64,000 bases of DNA from Istiophorus platypterus (lineage: Eukaryota; Chordata; Actinopteri; Istiophoriformes; Istiophoridae). The notes under the pieces are model-generated. The model made no database searches. It had not been told where the DNA came from and saw only the letters and a list, made by a program, of their open reading frames with translations. The stretch's first letter is position 1. Each line of letters starts with the position of its first letter. Of the stretch, positions 1 through 12,078 are shown piece after piece. The position numbers were made by a program, and so were the translations under genes. The stretch is taken from contig CM029126.1 of NCBI GenBank assembly GCA_016859345.1, positions 3,554,001 through 3,618,000 of the forward strand. Reading direction: 5' to 3'.

Positions 1-1894
1 CAAGCAAGAATATCACTACTGTGAATCAGATGGTTTTGTTCAGTGTCACTGAACTTTGCCGTGCAGACGAGGTAAAGATGAGGGCGTGTGAGGTTGTTGT
101 ATGTGTCAAGGGTTCGATTTTTTTTTTTGTTTAGCAAATCGCCCACAGCTAACTGCTTAATAAAATAGACATTAAGTGGACACAGTTTTCAAATAGACCG
201 TTGATTAAATGCACATTTAAAAGAATTAGCTGGCAGTTTCCACGTCTGATTCGCAACCCACAGCTCTGATTTGTTGACCTCAAACAGGTCATGTCATGTT
301 TTTTTTTTTCATTTGTTTGTTTGTTTTACAAAGCTGTGATAAACAAAGGGGATGTCGTCTTCCTACACAGCTAGTATTAACTAGCAACCCAGCTTCATTC
401 ATGTAAAGATAGCTGCAAAAAAATAAAAAAAAGTGTGGATAAGAGTGACTCAGCTTTGAAAGAGAAGCTCTCAGAACTCTTAAATTGTTGTATTTATTTG
501 ATCCACATTAAAAACACAAAACTGTTGTCAGCGACGGCTAAACTAAAACTGCAGATGTGTTGCTACTGAGAAATCAGCTCGAATACGACTGAATGAAGTA
601 AAACAAAATGGCAGATTGGTTTTTGCTAAAAACAAAATTCAGGTTGAAATAGAAATTAAATGCTCATTGATTCTCTCAGGCCTCTTTAGGATGATAAATA
701 AGAAACTTCTCAAAAATGTTTCCTGAATTAGTTTCCTTATAAGAAAAAGGGACATAAAGAGCATCAGTATAAAAAACAGCCTTGTGTTGACCTGCTGAGG
801 TGAACAGAGCAGCCATTTTGTAAATTATTTACGCCCATACTGTCATTTTGTAGTATGACTAAAAACAAACAAACAAAAAAATACAGCTACAACACATAGC
901 TTCTGGCTGCAGAGTAAGATAAGGACAATAAGAGAAATGTCTGTTATATAACCATGCAGTGCATATTATACAGTGGTTCCTGAAGCAGAAAGCACTACCT
1001 CAAATGACCTCAGACTGTTGAGCAAAGGTTTAATTTTGATTCAATTCATCTGGAACTAGGATGCATATAAGATCTCTATTCCTATAATTAAACTAAAATT
1101 AAATTCTCTTTAGACATAAACATTAAACAGGTCTCTCTTTTTTGCAGGTTTTGTTAAAGTCACTTGACAAGAAGGACTTGGACTTAAGCAGTTTCCAAGC
1201 AACACAACTCAAACAATCTATATGATGCTGCAGGTGTTTGGCTTGTGACTGCAAAGCATCATTACACAGTCATTACTGAGCCAGTGGCCTCTTACACCTA
1301 CCTGCCAGACAAAACGCTGGGTGCCGGAGGCACATCAACTGTAACTATGGAGCTATTGCTATAGCAACAGGCTCCTCCAACAAAAGAGCAAACACCTGCG
1401 GCGCTTCAGCTGCTGCAGGATTTGAGGATGATACACACACAAAAACTAACACACACGGTTGAATATATTCGGTGGTTGAGGCTGAAATACTGCAAACTGA
1501 AAGACATGGTACATGAAAAAGGTGCATGTGTCAGTGCATGTAAACTCACAACCGGAGCCTTTATCAGCTGGGACTGGAATGACATTTTCAAAATGACTGA
1601 CACTGAGATCAACGACTAGAGGAGCAAAACATAAGAAAACAAGTTCCAGGATTCACTCCTTATTTACTGCATGGTGCACTATATGTACCCTTCAACATTT
1701 TGTTTGAGTCTGAGTCTGAAAACCCTGCTCAGTATAGTGCTCTGAGGCAGTTCAGCAACTGAATAAAAAAAGTATTGTCCATCGCTTTGTGATGACAAGG
1801 TAATTAATCACATTTACGGATGTTAAAATTCCCACTAGCCTACACTTGTCACTAATGACGCATAATGACGAGTCTTGGATAAGCCGTTAGCAAC
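1..1894. other. non-coding, no gene recognised
   Basis: This AT-rich stretch has only short open frames (up to about 68 codons), none resembling a known protein and none with convincing splice context. Short homopolymer runs are present. I see nothing else that can be supported. Confidence 0.6.
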
Positions 1895-2445
1895 CGCAAC
1901 TGGCCTACGCTGATGTGGGCATTTATACTTCTATGTTGCTGTCACTCTGCAATTATACCGCCAAAATGGTAATAGTGGCGTTTAATGGCAGTATGTTGAG
2001 TTTATTCACCAATGTTTCCCATGAGTTTGTTGGAATCACTTCACAACAATGGCGACTGAAACTGAGCAGTTCTTAATGGAGTTGGACCTAATAGATGTTT
2101 AAAAGCAGTTTGTTTTCTTGAAATCCCTGCGACACAGAAAAAAAAAGATGATGACGGACGAGATGCTCTGTATGACAGTGACGAAGAAAGGGGAGCTGGA
2201 AACGCGATGCTACCATGGATCTTGATGGGGTCGGGGCTGACAGACGTTGAACAGCAGTTAGTTTTCCTGAATTCACTGCAACGCAGAAGTGAAAGATGAC
2301 ATCGGAGGAGAGGGAGAAGCCAGAAGTGTGACGCTACCAAGCGACCAGTCACAGTTCTCGAGGTCTGCATCACCATGACGTGTAGTTAAATTTTAGGGGA
2401 TCGAATCAGGCTACGGCGTAGGTTCAAAGCAGAGGCATAGATTGG
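1895..2445 (+). mobile_element. MITE-like element, copy 1 of 4 (internally duplicated)
   Basis: This copy shares its layout with three others at about 19.1-19.5, 32.8-33.3 and 47.8-48.2 kb. All have a left part reading roughly 'catttatacttctatg...cactctgcaattata', a coding-like core starting at a 'atggagttgga' motif, and a right end with 'ggctacggcgtaggttc...gcataaattg'. Here the core occurs twice (about 2073-2210 and 2216-2340), so the copy carries an internal duplication. The superfamily is not assigned; the inverted ends with flanking TAA seen on the 32.8 kb copy would fit PIF/Harbinger. Boundaries are approximate. Confidence 0.55.
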
Positions 2446-3011
2446 CCTTGAGTTTGAGCAGGTCTTTTGAAATGAGTCTAATTCTCCTCTTTGTCAGGTT
2501 TCTGACTTTTTCTCAGGTCCCTTTCAGATTGGGTCCCTCTTAGTGAAAATTCACTCATGAATGCCTAGTTTAGCTCGTTTTTCTCTGGGTCTGAGACCTC
2601 TCTTTGGTGTGTCTACATAGGGCTTTATCCTCCGAGAACCATTTATGACATTGGAGCATCAAACAGTTGCTGTGACATTTCGTTCTCAAATGAACAGCCA
2701 GCGTTTCCGTCTGCCCGTGTGGCTGAAAGGCTCAAGAGGGAGATTGAGGAGTGAAGGTGAAATCTGGGATGGGAGAGTCAAAGAAGGTTAAACCGAGGGG
2801 GGGGGGGGGGTCTAGTGTAGTCTGAATAAAAGTCAGAGATAAAATCCAGAGACTAACAGAGAGTCAGAGAGGACGGATGAGCTGCGAAGTTTAAAGCTCA
2901 TCGGTAGTGGCAGATTCAGTGCAGATGTGGGAGGCTGGAAGGAGTGGCCACGTTAATTATGAAACACTCTGAGAAGGAAGTGTGTCCACTTATATGCACA
3001 GACACACACGT

Positions 3012-3012
<1 letters not shown>

Positions 3013-3044
<32 letters not shown>
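3013..3044. repeat. (CA)n microsatellite
   Basis: Uninterrupted CA dinucleotide tract of about 32 bases in intergenic sequence. Confidence 0.95.
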
Positions 3045-3046
<2 letters not shown>

Positions 3047-3619
3047 TAATACAGACATTCCCATATACCCATGTGTGAACATATCAAGATTTCTCTTGAT
3101 GTCTTGGTGAAGCTCAGGGCTCAGGGTTGTTCAAGTGGTCCCAGCAACGTAAAAATGAATTTAACCCCACTGCAGCTTTTCTCTGTTCTTTTATTTACAC
3201 TCCACACCCGCGGGTTAACTAAGGAGTCAAAGGATGGATGTAAATGGGGAGAATGAGCGAGTCACGTCAGTTTTATTTATATAGCGTCAAATCATAACAG
3301 AGGTTATCTCAGGTCACTTTCATATAGACCAGACTCTTTATAGTTATTATTTACAAAGACCCAACATTTCCCCAATGAACAAGCATTTGGCGACAGCGGG
3401 AAGGAAATACTTCCTATAACAGGTAGAAATCTGAATCACACTAAAATCAAAATGAGCACAATCTTAATTAATTAAACGGCCCTCTAATGGTATGCAAATG
3501 CTCATAATTTCATCTGTTTGTGTTTTCATTTTCATTTGTTTGTCTGTTTTTTCAGATTTCAGTGGTATTTGGTGGAAAGTTCAGACTTGGCCAGACCAGG
3601 GTCCAGGATTTTATTTCAC

Positions 3620-4380
3620 AAGGGTCCACCAGTGGTGGAATGTAACTTTAAGTCCAAGCACAACTATATTTCATACATCTGACGGTTAAAAGACTCTGAC
3701 ATATGACACACGATCAGTTTGTAAAATATTTATTTTTATATATTAATCCAACTAAAATTAGCTCTACTTCAATGCCCACATCAATGATTCAATAGTATTT
3801 CAGTAATAAATATCACACTTTGAATGGTGCTTTTCACATAATTATCACTTCAATTTTTGATAGTTAAAGTACATTTTCCAACATTTCTTGACTTTAAACT
3901 TAAGTAAGAGTTTGAATGCAGGACTTGTAATGGAGTTGTTTTTTTTTTGTCCATTGTGGTATAGTGAGTTTTACTTTATTTATTTTAGTTTTAGATTTAG
4001 ACTGAAATTATAGTCAGTCTGTTGCCACTGGTATCTGGTCTGTGTGAATATGTCCAACACTTGAGTTTATCGCTGTGGACACTTTATGAGCTTTGGAGAA
4101 ATGAAAGTGGTTCTTGAGCTTAAACGGAGAACGTGAAGTGTGAAACACGCTGCTGCTCTTTTTAAACTGCTGCTGCTCTTTAATCAACGGAGCATCGAGC
4201 TGCAATTGTACTTCACAGTGGTGGAAAGTAACTAAGTACATTTACTGCTGAACTTATGTGTAATTCAGAGGTACCTGTGATTCACTTAAGTGTTTCCATT
4301 TCATGATACTTTATACTTCACAGGGAAATATTGTGAGTTTTACTCCACAATGTGTAAGATTAGTTAAGCCCTGATCTGTT
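3620..4380. mobile_element. hAT-like non-autonomous element fragments
   Basis: Two motif sets common in fish MITEs flank this interval: 'cagtggtggaatgtaact' near 3632 and 'cagtggtggaaagtaactaa' near 4215. Between them are degraded segments reading 'taagagtttgaatgcaggac' (near 3905) and 'ggtacctgtgattcacttaa' (near 4270). The resemblance to the abundant teleost hAT-derived family with CAGTGGTGGAA ends is from memory. The element is fragmented and has no transposase frame. Confidence 0.5.
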
Positions 4381-4539
4381 GGGGGAAATTCAGGTGTTGC
4401 ACCAAAACAAATGAAGGAAAGAAGAACAAATCAATGGAAAGAAAAAGAGAAATAAATTAGAAGAAAATAGAGTAAATAAAAAAAGAAACTATACGAGGAT
4501 GAATAAAGTCAAAATACAAGGCAAGCAACAAACATACCT

Positions 4540-5743
4540 CATTACTTGTTAGTTACAGGTCCCTCCAACCAGTCCCTCCAAGTCTCTCCCTGGGCAAGGT
4601 TCGGATCAAGTGGCCACAGGCCTGTAAGACGACAGTTTGGGAACAGTTCGACGAGGATGTCGACAAGGTACTTGAAGTGTCTTTGAAGGGAGATGTGGAT
4701 CGGAGGCTGCAGGCAATGACAACCATCATCATCAGCCAATGATGACCATCATTATCAGTCAACTACGACCATCATCATCAGCCAATGACGACCATCATCA
4801 GCCAATGACAACCATCATCATCAGCCAATGACGACCATCATCATCAGTCTTGCCCAGGAGAGGCTCGGTGCAGAGGAGAAGAGACCTGCCCGGACAACCT
4901 ACACCTTGAACCAGAGGGCAGTGAAGATCCACAAGATCCGACAGGAGCTGAAATCCCTCAGGAAACAGTATAAGGAAGGCAGCGAGGAGCAGCGCCCCCC
5001 TTTGGCAGAGTTGTGGGCCATTCTGAGGAACTCTGCGCAGAGCAGAATGGCACCGAAGGCCCCGAAAGGAGAGAGCCCGGAAACGTGCTTCTTTCATAGC
5101 CAATTCTTTTGGCTTTACCAAATCGCTGCTGGGGCAGAAGCGAGTTGGTAACCTTGTCTGCTTAAAGGAGGAACTAGATCGGCACATCCAGAACACCTTC
5201 AGTGACCCCATCAGACAGATGGAGCTGGGCCGCTGTGACATCCTTGTAGACCCACCACCTCCCGCCAAGGACTTTGACACCAGGGAACCACTTCTGAAGG
5301 AAGTCCTGGTGATCGTGAGGAAGACAAGATCTAGCTCAGCCCCCGGACCAAGTGGTATCCTGTACAAGGTTTACAAGTACTTCCCATTGCTGCTCAAGCG
5401 GCTCTGGAAGATCCTAAGAGTCATCTGGAGGAGAGGGAAGGTGGCGCAGCAGTGGAGATTTGCTGAAGGAGTCTGGATCCCCAAAGAGGAGGATTCAAGG
5501 AAGATTGACCAGTTCAGAATGATCTCACTGCTGAGCGTGGAAGAAAAGATCTTCTTCAGCATAGTGGCAATCCTGGATTATAACGACCAGTTCAGGATGA
5601 GAGTCTCAGCGGGAGCAGTAACATCAGAGTGGCACAAGCTGGAAGTTGGCATAATCACAGGCTGCACCATCTCGGTAACCTTGTTCGCCCAGGCGATGAA
5701 CATGATCGTCAAGTCAGCAGAGCCAGAGTGCCGGGCCCTCTGA
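4540..5743 (+). mobile_element. LINE (non-LTR retrotransposon) ORF fragment, defective
   Basis: Plus-strand frames give a LINE-type polyprotein fragment: an upstream helical region (near 4610-5090), a frame break near 5090, then a reverse-transcriptase start. The RT part (5219-5743) shows the early SSAPGPSG motif, then an IPKEEDS..IDQFRMISLL segment typical of RT motif 2, followed almost at once by a GIITGCTISV segment typical of a later motif. The stretch between them, which should hold the first catalytic Asp box, is missing, and no YADD/FADD box follows. The fragment is therefore dead. Both a frameshift and an internal deletion are visible, and a minisatellite interrupts the 5' part. The clade is not assigned. 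It is not the product of a host gene. Confidence 0.75.
4716..4852 (+). repeat. 23-bp minisatellite inside the LINE fragment
   Basis: Six head-to-tail units of the type atgacgaccatcatcatcag + cca start at 4716, 4739, 4762, 4785, 4805 and 4828. Five are 23 bp and the fourth is 20 bp (lost one 'atc'). Units differ by a few substitutions. The first and last units join LINE coding sequence on each side, so the array arose by amplifying a piece of the element itself. Confidence 0.9.
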
Positions 5744-5874
5744 CCCAATCAGGGAACTATTAGGAATAAGATGACAAGATACAGGTCAGGTACCAGCATC
5801 ATATGGAATAAATCATGTATTTTAAAATAAATAAATAGAAAACTAAACGAAAAAATGGATGAAACAATTTAATA

Positions 5875-6035
5875 GGATTCAAATCAGCTCCATCTCAAAC
5901 AGCTGCAACAGTTGATGTAATAGTGACACTGTCCTAATAATTCTTTGTATAATGGTCATTTTTTTCTGCAAAACAAAGACTTTTACTTTGTAAATTGACC
6001 TGAAAATACTCTGTCATTTGAGAACAGTAAGAGCA
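5875..6035. mobile_element. hAT-like MITE fragment
   Basis: The segment containing 'caaatcagctccatctcaaa' and 'cagctgcaacag' recurs at about 7930-8070 in the same order, followed in both by a 'gtgacactgt' block and an 'tttttctgca' block. This marks two copies of one dispersed repeat, resembling the middle part of the common fish hAT-derived MITE. Confidence 0.55.
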
Positions 6036-6039
6036 TGTT

Positions 6040-7140
6040 GAATTTATCAGATTATAAGACCAGAGTTTTAAATTTGGACTGTGAATGTGTCCAGATATGT
6101 ATGAAGTCTGCTAATGTGGCTTCATGATGTGATGCAGCCCCGTGACAGGAGGCTAATTTTACATCCTGACTTCATGTCATCGGGAGCAAACTTCAGTGGA
6201 CACGTGTCAGTTTTGCTACTGTCAGACTCATGCACATCATTATTAATGTGAGAAATAGAGGAAGTCAGAGTGAAAGAGTGAGAAATCCTAACACGCCCAG
6301 AAATATAGAGAGATCACACATCAGCAGACTGCGAAGAGACAAGCAAAAGGTCACCGTTTGAGCCCATGTGTCAAGTGAAAATGCCTCTGGGTAACACTCT
6401 CGACCCCGTCTCCCCCCTCCCTGTCACCTATATTCAGTGGGAGCATCAGCAAAACCGCAGACCGGTGCGTTTTCGTGGCCGGTTTGGGAGTCGGCCGGTC
6501 CGTCGCCGTTTCTACTCTGGTAGAAACCGGTCCAGGGAGTCGGTAGCTAAGAGAGTCAGACTCGGCGGCCGAATTTCCTCGTGGTCGTGAAAAAAATGAA
6601 TCAGACGCACGCTCCCTTCAGCAGCTGCAGATTTACCCCCGAAGCAGGCGACCTTCAGGGGAAACGCGTTATCAACACTGGCTCTAAATGAGAGTTTGGG
6701 GCTAAAACTCCATTCACACTGAAAAGCAGTTACATGTTTGTGTAATTATGACCAGAAATGTGTTTAAATGATCAGACTAACAGACAATGTGCTAATATCA
6801 CACCAGCGTTTTGAAACTCAGGTTATTTTGTTTCTGTTTCCATGGAAACCTCATCTTAGTCAGTATCAGTAATGGATCATTTACAGTGACTCTAACTCGT
6901 CAAAGCGCCTTATTCCTCTTAAACCTTTATTTTATTCGTCAACCTTAAGGATGTTCATATGTGATTAACTGTACATTTTATGATTTGTTCAACTAATATT
7001 TTTTTTTCTGGTTTTATTCTTTTAATTGGTTTTGTCTGTTTTGTGTAAAAGCTCTTTTTAACATTAGTTTCTTCATTCTAATAACTTTTACTTTATTTTA
7101 GAATAGCCACATGTATGAAATAGAAGGCAACAAAATATAT
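6040..7140. other. non-coding, nothing recognised
   Basis: No supported gene. A short arginine-rich open frame at 6366-6590 has no family resemblance. The rest is AT-rich unique-looking sequence. Confidence 0.5.
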
Positions 7141-7144
7141 AAAC

Positions 7145-7265
7145 ATCCACATTTGTACTTTACTTGAGCATTTTCACTTTGTGTAAATTTATTTTTTTCT
7201 CAACTACATTTATATGACAGCTGTAATTACTTTATAGATTAAGATTTTTCCAATCAAAATTTAAA
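7145..7265. mobile_element. hAT-like MITE fragment
   Basis: The order 'tttgtactttacttgagca', 'caactacatttatatgacag' and 'tagattaagattttt' matches the internal part of the fish CAGTGGTGGAA-type MITE as I recall it. It is degraded and lacks ends. Confidence 0.4.
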
Positions 7266-7924
7266 AAATGATAATAATTTCTGTGGATTCTAACTATAAT
7301 CCATCAGTAAGGACCACATCTGGATCAGGTAGATTAAGTACATTTGGTGAAGCTTTGGTGAACTTGAACATGTGAACTTTTACCAGTAAGATCAAACTAT
7401 TGAGATCAAACTATTAACAGTTAACCAGCTGTTAGGCCTCGTATGCTTTTTTTCTGCTCTTCAGTACTGAAATGAAGAAAACACAAAAATCAAAATCAGA
7501 ATAGGCTCAGAGAGCTGTCGTGACTGACTAGCATTAGCATGTTCTTGGCTCATTGGCGCGTTGCCCATTAAATACAATAGTTCACCAACAAGCCCCCCCC
7601 CCCATCATCAAGCCTCTGGCAGCAGGGGGATGAATTTAACTGGACAACTTTCCCTGTGTGGGGGCTGATGAGGGCTGGTCGCGAATTAGACTTTTTATAC
7701 AATCCAGTGTAATGAGGATTTTAATCATAATGATGTTTCCTGTTATCATTATATTTATCATATTTCTGAAGTTCTTAGTTTACTTGTTTTTGTGAACTTT
7801 TGACAGTAATTTTATTTTGTTTTTGTTTCATTGTATTGGTTTTATTTGTTTTGCATTTTCAGATTCAATGAAGAATAACTAACTAATAACTAAAACAACT
7901 AACCAAAGATATTAAAACAAAACA

Positions 7925-8075
7925 ATTTCAATAGCATTCAAATCAGCTCCATCTCAAACAGCTGCAACAGCAAAATTATGCGTTGATGCATTGGTGACAC
8001 TGTTAAATCTGACTCTGCTGATAATTTCTATATAATTTTCATTTTTCTGCAGGATCAAGACTTTAACTTCGATAC
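7925..8075. mobile_element. hAT-like MITE fragment, second copy
   Basis: It shares 'caaatcagctccatctcaaa', 'cagctgcaacag' and the following blocks with 5875-6035. See that entry. Confidence 0.55.
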
Positions 8076-8079
8076 TCTA

Positions 8080-11000
8080 AGAGACACGTTGAATCCGAGA
8101 TGAATTTCAAAAGGCCACAGCACAGAGGATAAAACCTGCTTAGTTTCCTCTAGCGCCACCATCAGGCCAAGGGCCCAGCATATGGAGCTGAAGGAGCTGA
8201 CCTGCTGTAAATGAGCTTCATGCCTCACATGAACTGAATCTCTGCACCGTCACTGATCCCACGACACTGGACGAGCGCTGTCCTCCTTCCCCGCTCCTCT
8301 GGCACCATTAACCCCACCCCCCGAGGGACTAATCACCCTCCGGCCCCTCATCCCTCTCAGTAACACCCTCATGGTCAATCCGCTGGACAGAGAAATCCCG
8401 CCCCTCCCTCGCCAGATTACTGCAGTTGCCGGCTGGGATTAGGATTTATAACAGTGACAGGACTCATGTTATATTTTTTCGTTTTCCCTTCATGATGCTA
8501 CAGGCAGAGAGCTAAGCAGCTAAGGCAGAAAAACAACCGAACCGAGAACATCTTCTTCCCCATCACATGCCCCCCCGACCCCCACGCTCCTCACCCACTG
8601 GCTGAGCAATAACCCAGGGCTGTTTTTCCTTCTTTTTTTTTTTTTAACTAACTGGATTTAGGAACACAGAAAGTGATCTGATGACCTAAAATGGCATTTG
8701 CAGTCTCAGTCCAAAACCCTCAAAACAGTTTATTCTGCGGTAACTGTTCCCATTGCACTGCACCTCTACAATGTAAAATGTAAATTTGAGTCTCTATCAT
8801 TTATATTTACAATTAAAACATGTAAAATATGTAAAATCATAAACTGATTAACACCAGAATGTGATGGTATTGTATCACCGTTTTTCCAAAAAAGAAGGAA
8901 ACACATATTTCCACAAGAGCAAGTCGAGCCTGTGATGTCACTGCAAAGTGTGTAATTTACACACTGTGAGAGCTTCGTGCACATGTGCTTTGCAGCAACG
9001 TCCCTAATCCCAACACAAAGGCAACAGAGAGACACAGATAATCCACTTTCTCCTGCAGTTTGTGGAAAAACAATGGACACGGTGACAGAAAATGCTGTAA
9101 CATCCCTTGTCTCCAGATTACAAAGCCTTCATCCATCTGTTAACTTGATGCTTTTGAAGTGTTGGAGCGGTTTATTCATCAAAAACGCTGTTCTGCTTTC
9201 TTGGAAATCACTTAAATGGATTAATTTAGTTTTAAGTAATGTTTAGTTTACTCCAGTAACTTTTTCTAACACTGATGCCGCCACCAGATAACTGTTTCCT
9301 TTAAAATGACCCCTTAAAACTTCATGAGTCTTACTAGTTTTACGCATGATTAACTGAACATTTTGATTTGTCCAATTAATATTTTTGTTTTGCTGAATTT
9401 ATAATTATTGCATGTTTTATGTAAAGATCTTTGAAACATTGGTTTTATCATTATAATAAACTTTGCTTTAAGCTATAATAACGTCATATATGAATTACAA
9501 AGAAGCAGAAAGTGACAAAGTGTGTGTGTTGAAGGTAAAACTTTTCAGTATAGTGGTATTAAAGGGGTGTTCAGCGGTTTTACATGTCAGAGTCCATTAA
9601 CAAGTCACTGGGATGAAGCTGAGCCTGTAAAAACACAATATCCCTTACGGCTGTGAAATCCTAGAAATTTACACACAATACATCACCCAGATGTTTAAGC
9701 TTGAGCTTGGAGACGATTTTTTTAACAGCAACCTGGGACCTGTTGAGTTTGGAAGATTATGGGTCTGAAACCAGGCAGGGAGGGTCTAACAAGAGGATGC
9801 TATCGTGTTGCAATGCGAGATCCAGCTTCATTTTGGAAGCTTGAAACACATTATGGATTGAAAAATCAGGATATTCAAGACTTAGCTGTAGATTCTTTAT
9901 TTCTTTGAATACTCTCATGTGAGTCCCCCAACTTTATCAAAACACAGGTGTCACATCACTGGAATATTCTACTTAAGGATCAGTTTCCTTCCACAAACAG
10001 TTAAAATACAATCTACTAATATTGTTTTATGTTTTGGCAACTTCAGTACAAAAGAACATAATTGAAACACTGGCAGGTTAATTCATTATCACTGTGTAAA
10101 ACTGTTACAATGAACATATTTGCAGATAGTTGCTTTTTTACAAATCCATTGGTTAAGGAGCAACATAATCATTCTTCTGGATAATGTTTTATGGGCCACC
10201 TGGTGAATGTAAAGTCCAATATTCACTATGTTTTTATCTGTTTCTAGAGCCTTCTGACTCCTGAGGGAAATCTGCGACTCTTTTATCTGCTAAATGCGCA
10301 ATGTTCACCAGCTGTTCTCTAACTGAGTCTGTCTGCTGTTTGGAGCCAACAACACGATGCAGTTTATGTAGGTTTATGAGCCTTTTCACTGCAACTGCAA
10401 ATGATGCTAATAAGTTGATGACAGTAAACCAAGAGTTCATTAGTGGTGAGAGTAGTGCTGGGTGATAAAAAAAAAAAAAAAATGACCTTGATTATTATCA
10501 TTAAAAGAAAATTTCCAGAATTCTGATGACAAACTGATGTGTAATTTTCAATAAATGGATCTGTCAACCCTCATCTGCTCAATCATTTTATTAGGCTACA
10601 GCAAAAGGTTTTAACAGCTCACGTGTGTAGGACCAAACAAAAAAAGAAAGCTGTTAACCATGAAGAGAGTCCGATGTCTGCACACGACTCCGGTGATTTG
10701 GAGATGTTTCGGATTACTAAAGCTGGATAGCAGCAAGGTAAGCAGGCAACCTGCTCCCAACAGAGATGGGAAACACAACAAAACTTTCCCGCTATTTATA
10801 AAAAAGGTAACGTTACCATCCCAGTGAGTATATCGAGACACAAACGCTGTTCCCAATCTGCTGCCGATAGCAGCCAAGCTCACTAACAAGCCTCTTGTGG
10901 TAACGTAAGTTCAAATCCCAGCAGCAGTTGCTCCAGTCTGCTTTTTCAATCATTAACCAATACAACAGCTCAAAAAGGATATTTTAGTGATTTTTTATAT

Positions 11001-12060
11001 GATTAATGTGGCACATAAAAACTAAATAAGACTGCTGTTGTCAATCAACATGGAAAAAAAAAAAGACTAGGTCAAAACCCAGTATGTGGCTCGACAGTCC
11101 TTTATCCATTGGCTTCTCTCGATCTCTCTGTGCTCACGTGTAGTAATTTTATACAGCATAACTCTCAATATAGCTGTTGCCATTTACATATTTTTCAGTT
11201 TCTGATGTCTGACAACAGAACAGGTGTGAAACAGTGACTGAAACACACCTGAATTTGACATGTTTCGGAGCAGTCACGTCACGTCTATTTTCTGTTTTTA
11301 TTAATCAAAATGTTGTCTGATACAATCAGCAGACTCATAAGTTAAAGACATCGACTGTGTTGTGATTTGTCATATTTACTTGTTAAATGATCACTCAGAA
11401 ATTTAGAAGCTCATTCAAATCTTTATGGCTGCTGTGTGTTGAGCTGAATAAGATGGATATAGAACTGTGCCTCCAACAGGAAAGTCAGACCTCGCGCTCA
11501 CAGAGCAATACTGGTGACTCACTGCCACGGAAACGGTTTAGTTTGTCCAAAAAGTTAATAGATTTGTTTCTAGGTGTTTTTGTGAAGAAAATGTTACCCT
11601 GATACTCTCACCCTAACCAATCATCACACTCTTTTTGAAGGATATGAAAAGTCAGTAAATCTAGCAACAAAGGTGCCAAGTTGGACACACTGCATGTTAA
11701 CAACTCCCTGATGACACAAAAGAGACTTTTTGCACCAATTCACCTTTAAAAGAGCAGCGACAGATGGTATAACTAACACTCACCCTCTCACCAAAATAGT
11801 TAATTTCTGGAGCCAAATCCAAATCCACAGTAAGATGATAAACAAAAAACTGAGGGAAACTGTAAAGGTGGGTGATAATTTTCTGGGGCTTCTTCACTGT
11901 AAGTGACTTTTTTCAGTCGTTTGAGGATGTGATCCATTTGAATCTTGTTTTTACTCCGTAAAACCTGAGCTTGTGAGATTTAGGCTTGTTTATGAAAGAC
12001 TCATGCTGGATGAATAAGTGGTAAGGAAAGTGTATCCAAAAGTCCGAGACATCAAGCTCA
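8080..12060. other. non-coding, nothing recognised
   Basis: About 4 kb without a supportable gene. The longest open frame (92 codons, minus strand, 10611-10889) has no recognised motif or family. Homopolymer runs of A occur near 10467 and 11054. This could hold distal smarcc1 3' flank or diverged repeats. Confidence 0.5.
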
Positions 12061-12072
12061 TACAAAACACAG

Positions 12073-12078
12073 TTTATT
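12073..12078 (-). promoter_or_regulatory. smarcc1: candidate distal polyadenylation signal for smarcc1
   Basis: TTTATT on the plus strand is AATAAA on the smarcc1 strand, about 4.5 kb past the stop codon. It is the more distal of two candidates I noted and is unconfirmed. Confidence 0.25.

Noticed and set aside
4798..5367. 189-codon minus-strand open frame
   Set aside because: It is the antisense shadow of the plus-strand LINE fragment.
6366..6590. Arg-rich 74-codon open frame
   Set aside because: It has no known motif, no splice context and no second copy; chance is sufficient.
10611..10889. 92-codon minus-strand open frame
   Set aside because: No recognisable family, domain or conserved neighbour. 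It has a hydrophobic stretch but not enough to call a gene.
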